A stretch of DNA of 15,842 bases from JARRQB01 sp965368585 (lineage in GTDB: Bacteria > Pseudomonadota > Gammaproteobacteria > Chromatiales > Chromatiaceae): NCBI GenBank assembly GCA_965368585.1, contig CBDUNM010000121.1:1-15842 (forward strand), in the 5' to 3' direction. The notes below the pieces were generated by a model. The model had not been told where the DNA came from. It was given only the letters and a program-made list of their open reading frames with translations, and ran no database searches. A program made the position numbers and the translations under genes. This document shows positions 15,301-15,842 of the stretch, in pieces (the first letter of the stretch is position 1; the number at the start of each line of letters is the position of its first letter).

Positions 15301-15309
15301 AGTACTGCC
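15298..15309. repeat. Perfect 12-bp palindrome upstream of dusA
   Basis: GGCAGTACTGCC reads the same on both strands. It shares its first three bases with the right end of the larger inverted repeat and lies 24 bases before the dusA ATG. A dimeric regulator or recombinase could bind such a site, but I recognise no specific consensus. Confidence 0.6.
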
Positions 15310-15333
15310 TCCCAGCCGATAGACTCCGCACGC

Positions 15334-15842
15334 ATGCCTGAACCCTTTGATACAACCCACCGGAAACTGGTCGTGGCTCCCATGATGGAGCTGACAGACC
15401 GACACTACCGGTATCTTGCCCGTCTGCTGACGCGGCATACCCTTCTGTACACCGAGATGCTGACCTGCAAGGCGGTGATCCATGGGGACCGCTCCTACCT
15501 GCTGGGCAAACAAGCGGGTGACGGGCCTGTCGTATTGCAGCTCGGCGGCTCCGACGTGGCGGAGATGGCCCAGGCTGCGGCCATTGGCGTCGAGTGGGGT
15601 TACGACGAAATCAACATGAATGTGGGTTGCCCCAGTGATCGGGTCAAGGCGGGGCGCTTTGGTGCCTGCCTGATGGCTGAGCCGCTACTGGTGCGCGACG
15701 TCGTGGCTGGCATGCGTGCAGCCGTGGATGTGCCGGTGACCGTCAAATGCCGATTGGGTATCGACCGGGACGACAGTTACGAGGCACTGGAGTCGTTTAT
15801 AGATCAAGTGGCGGCCCGTGGCTGCGAGCATTTCATCGTGCA
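15334..15842 (+). CDS. dusA: tRNA-dihydrouridine synthase A, N-terminal part (3' end outside window)
   Basis: The first 169 residues of DusA are visible. DusA is a cytoplasmic FMN enzyme that reduces uridines 20 and 20a in the D-loop of tRNA to dihydrouridine with NADPH. Recognition rests on the close match to E. coli DusA: VVAPMMELTDRHYRYLARLL (about residues 14-33), LLYTEMLTCKAVIHG, LQLGGSD, YDEINMNVGCPSDRV with the catalytic Cys (about residues 96-110), FGACLM and PVTVKCRLGID. The ATG at 15334 is the first usable start after an in-frame TGA at 15274, although no strong Shine-Dalgarno sequence precedes it. The usual bacterial DusA is about 330 residues, so roughly half is missing at the window edge. 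It is a housekeeping gene, unrelated to the injection machine. Confidence 0.95.
   Translation, partial: MPEPFDTTHRKLVVAPMMELTDRHYRYLARLLTRHTLLYTEMLTCKAVIHGDRSYLLGKQAGDGPVVLQLGGSDVAEMAQAAAIGVEWGYDEINMNVGCPSDRVKAGRFGACLMAEPLLVRDVVAGMRAAVDVPVTVKCRLGIDRDDSYEALESFIDQVAARGCEHFIV

Larger units (their letters stand above)
14871..15333. other. Non-coding spacer between the injection cluster and dusA
   Basis: No convincing protein gene or complete RNA gene is seen in these 463 bases. The base composition is visibly less GC-rich than the flanking genes. It contains a weak hairpin plus T-run at the left end, a T-arm-like sequence at 15061-15075, a short 5-bp hairpin CCTCC-ACT-GGAGG at 15116-15128, and a strong imperfect inverted repeat and a 12-bp palindrome close to dusA. 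No clear -35/-10 pair for dusA could be picked with confidence. The sequence has the look of decayed or non-coding boundary DNA. Confidence 0.7.

Noticed and set aside
15184..15513. Minus-strand open frame of 109 codons across the dusA start
   Set aside because: It is antisense to the conserved dusA N-terminus, has no recognisable protein features, and runs through the inverted repeat region.
1..15842. CRISPR arrays, insertion sequences or transposase genes
   Set aside because: No regularly spaced direct repeats and no transposase-like reading frame are seen anywhere in the window.

Overview
The window holds the baseplate half of a phage-tail-like contractile injection system, most likely an extracellular contractile injection system (eCIS, the Afp/PVC/MAC type). 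All its genes are on the + strand, and the region ends at a chromosomal housekeeping gene, dusA. The DNA is GC-rich (roughly 60% by eye). The DusA sequence resembles gammaproteobacterial DusA, so a proteobacterium, probably a gammaproteobacterium, is the best guess; genus cannot be set from this window.

Layout. Bases 1-1412 are the 3' part of a gene of unknown family that runs off the left edge. After it come a tube-adaptor protein (CIS_tube type, 1409-2059) and a small LysM protein (2072-2359). A gp27-like hub (2365-3507), a gp5/VgrG-like spike base (3504-3998), a PAAR-like tip (3998-4327) and a gp25-like wedge protein (4341-4706) follow. Two large, divergent baseplate-J/gp6-like wedge proteins come next (4706-7192 and 7189-9891), then a tail-protein-I/gp7-like protein with a beta-helix extension (9888-11981), and a 953-residue DUF6519-type protein with a second long beta-helix region (12009-14870). 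Bases 14871-15333 are non-coding, visibly less GC-rich, and contain a strong imperfect hairpin and a 12-bp palindrome just before dusA (15334 to the right edge, truncated).

How the genes work together. The hub, spike and PAAR tip would form the central puncturing device. The tube adaptor and LysM protein would join it to the inner tube. The gp25, gp6-like and gp7-like proteins would form the wedge ring that triggers sheath contraction. The two beta-helix proteins lie where fibre or receptor-binding genes are expected and are the best candidates for peripheral or surface-contacting parts. From 1409 to 11981 the genes overlap or nearly touch, mostly by ATGA-type overlaps, which indicates one transcript with translational coupling. 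Sheath, tube, tape-measure, AAA+ ATPase and terminator proteins are not in the window and would be expected upstream. No phage head, integrase, lysis or packaging gene is seen, which favours an injection machine over a prophage, although the upstream side is not visible.

The most interesting points are the unidentified first protein, the two beta-helix proteins, the splitting of parts that are fused in the best-known eCIS (hub/spike and tube adaptor/LysM), and the dusA boundary with its inverted repeats. dusA is a known insertion hotspot for mobile elements.
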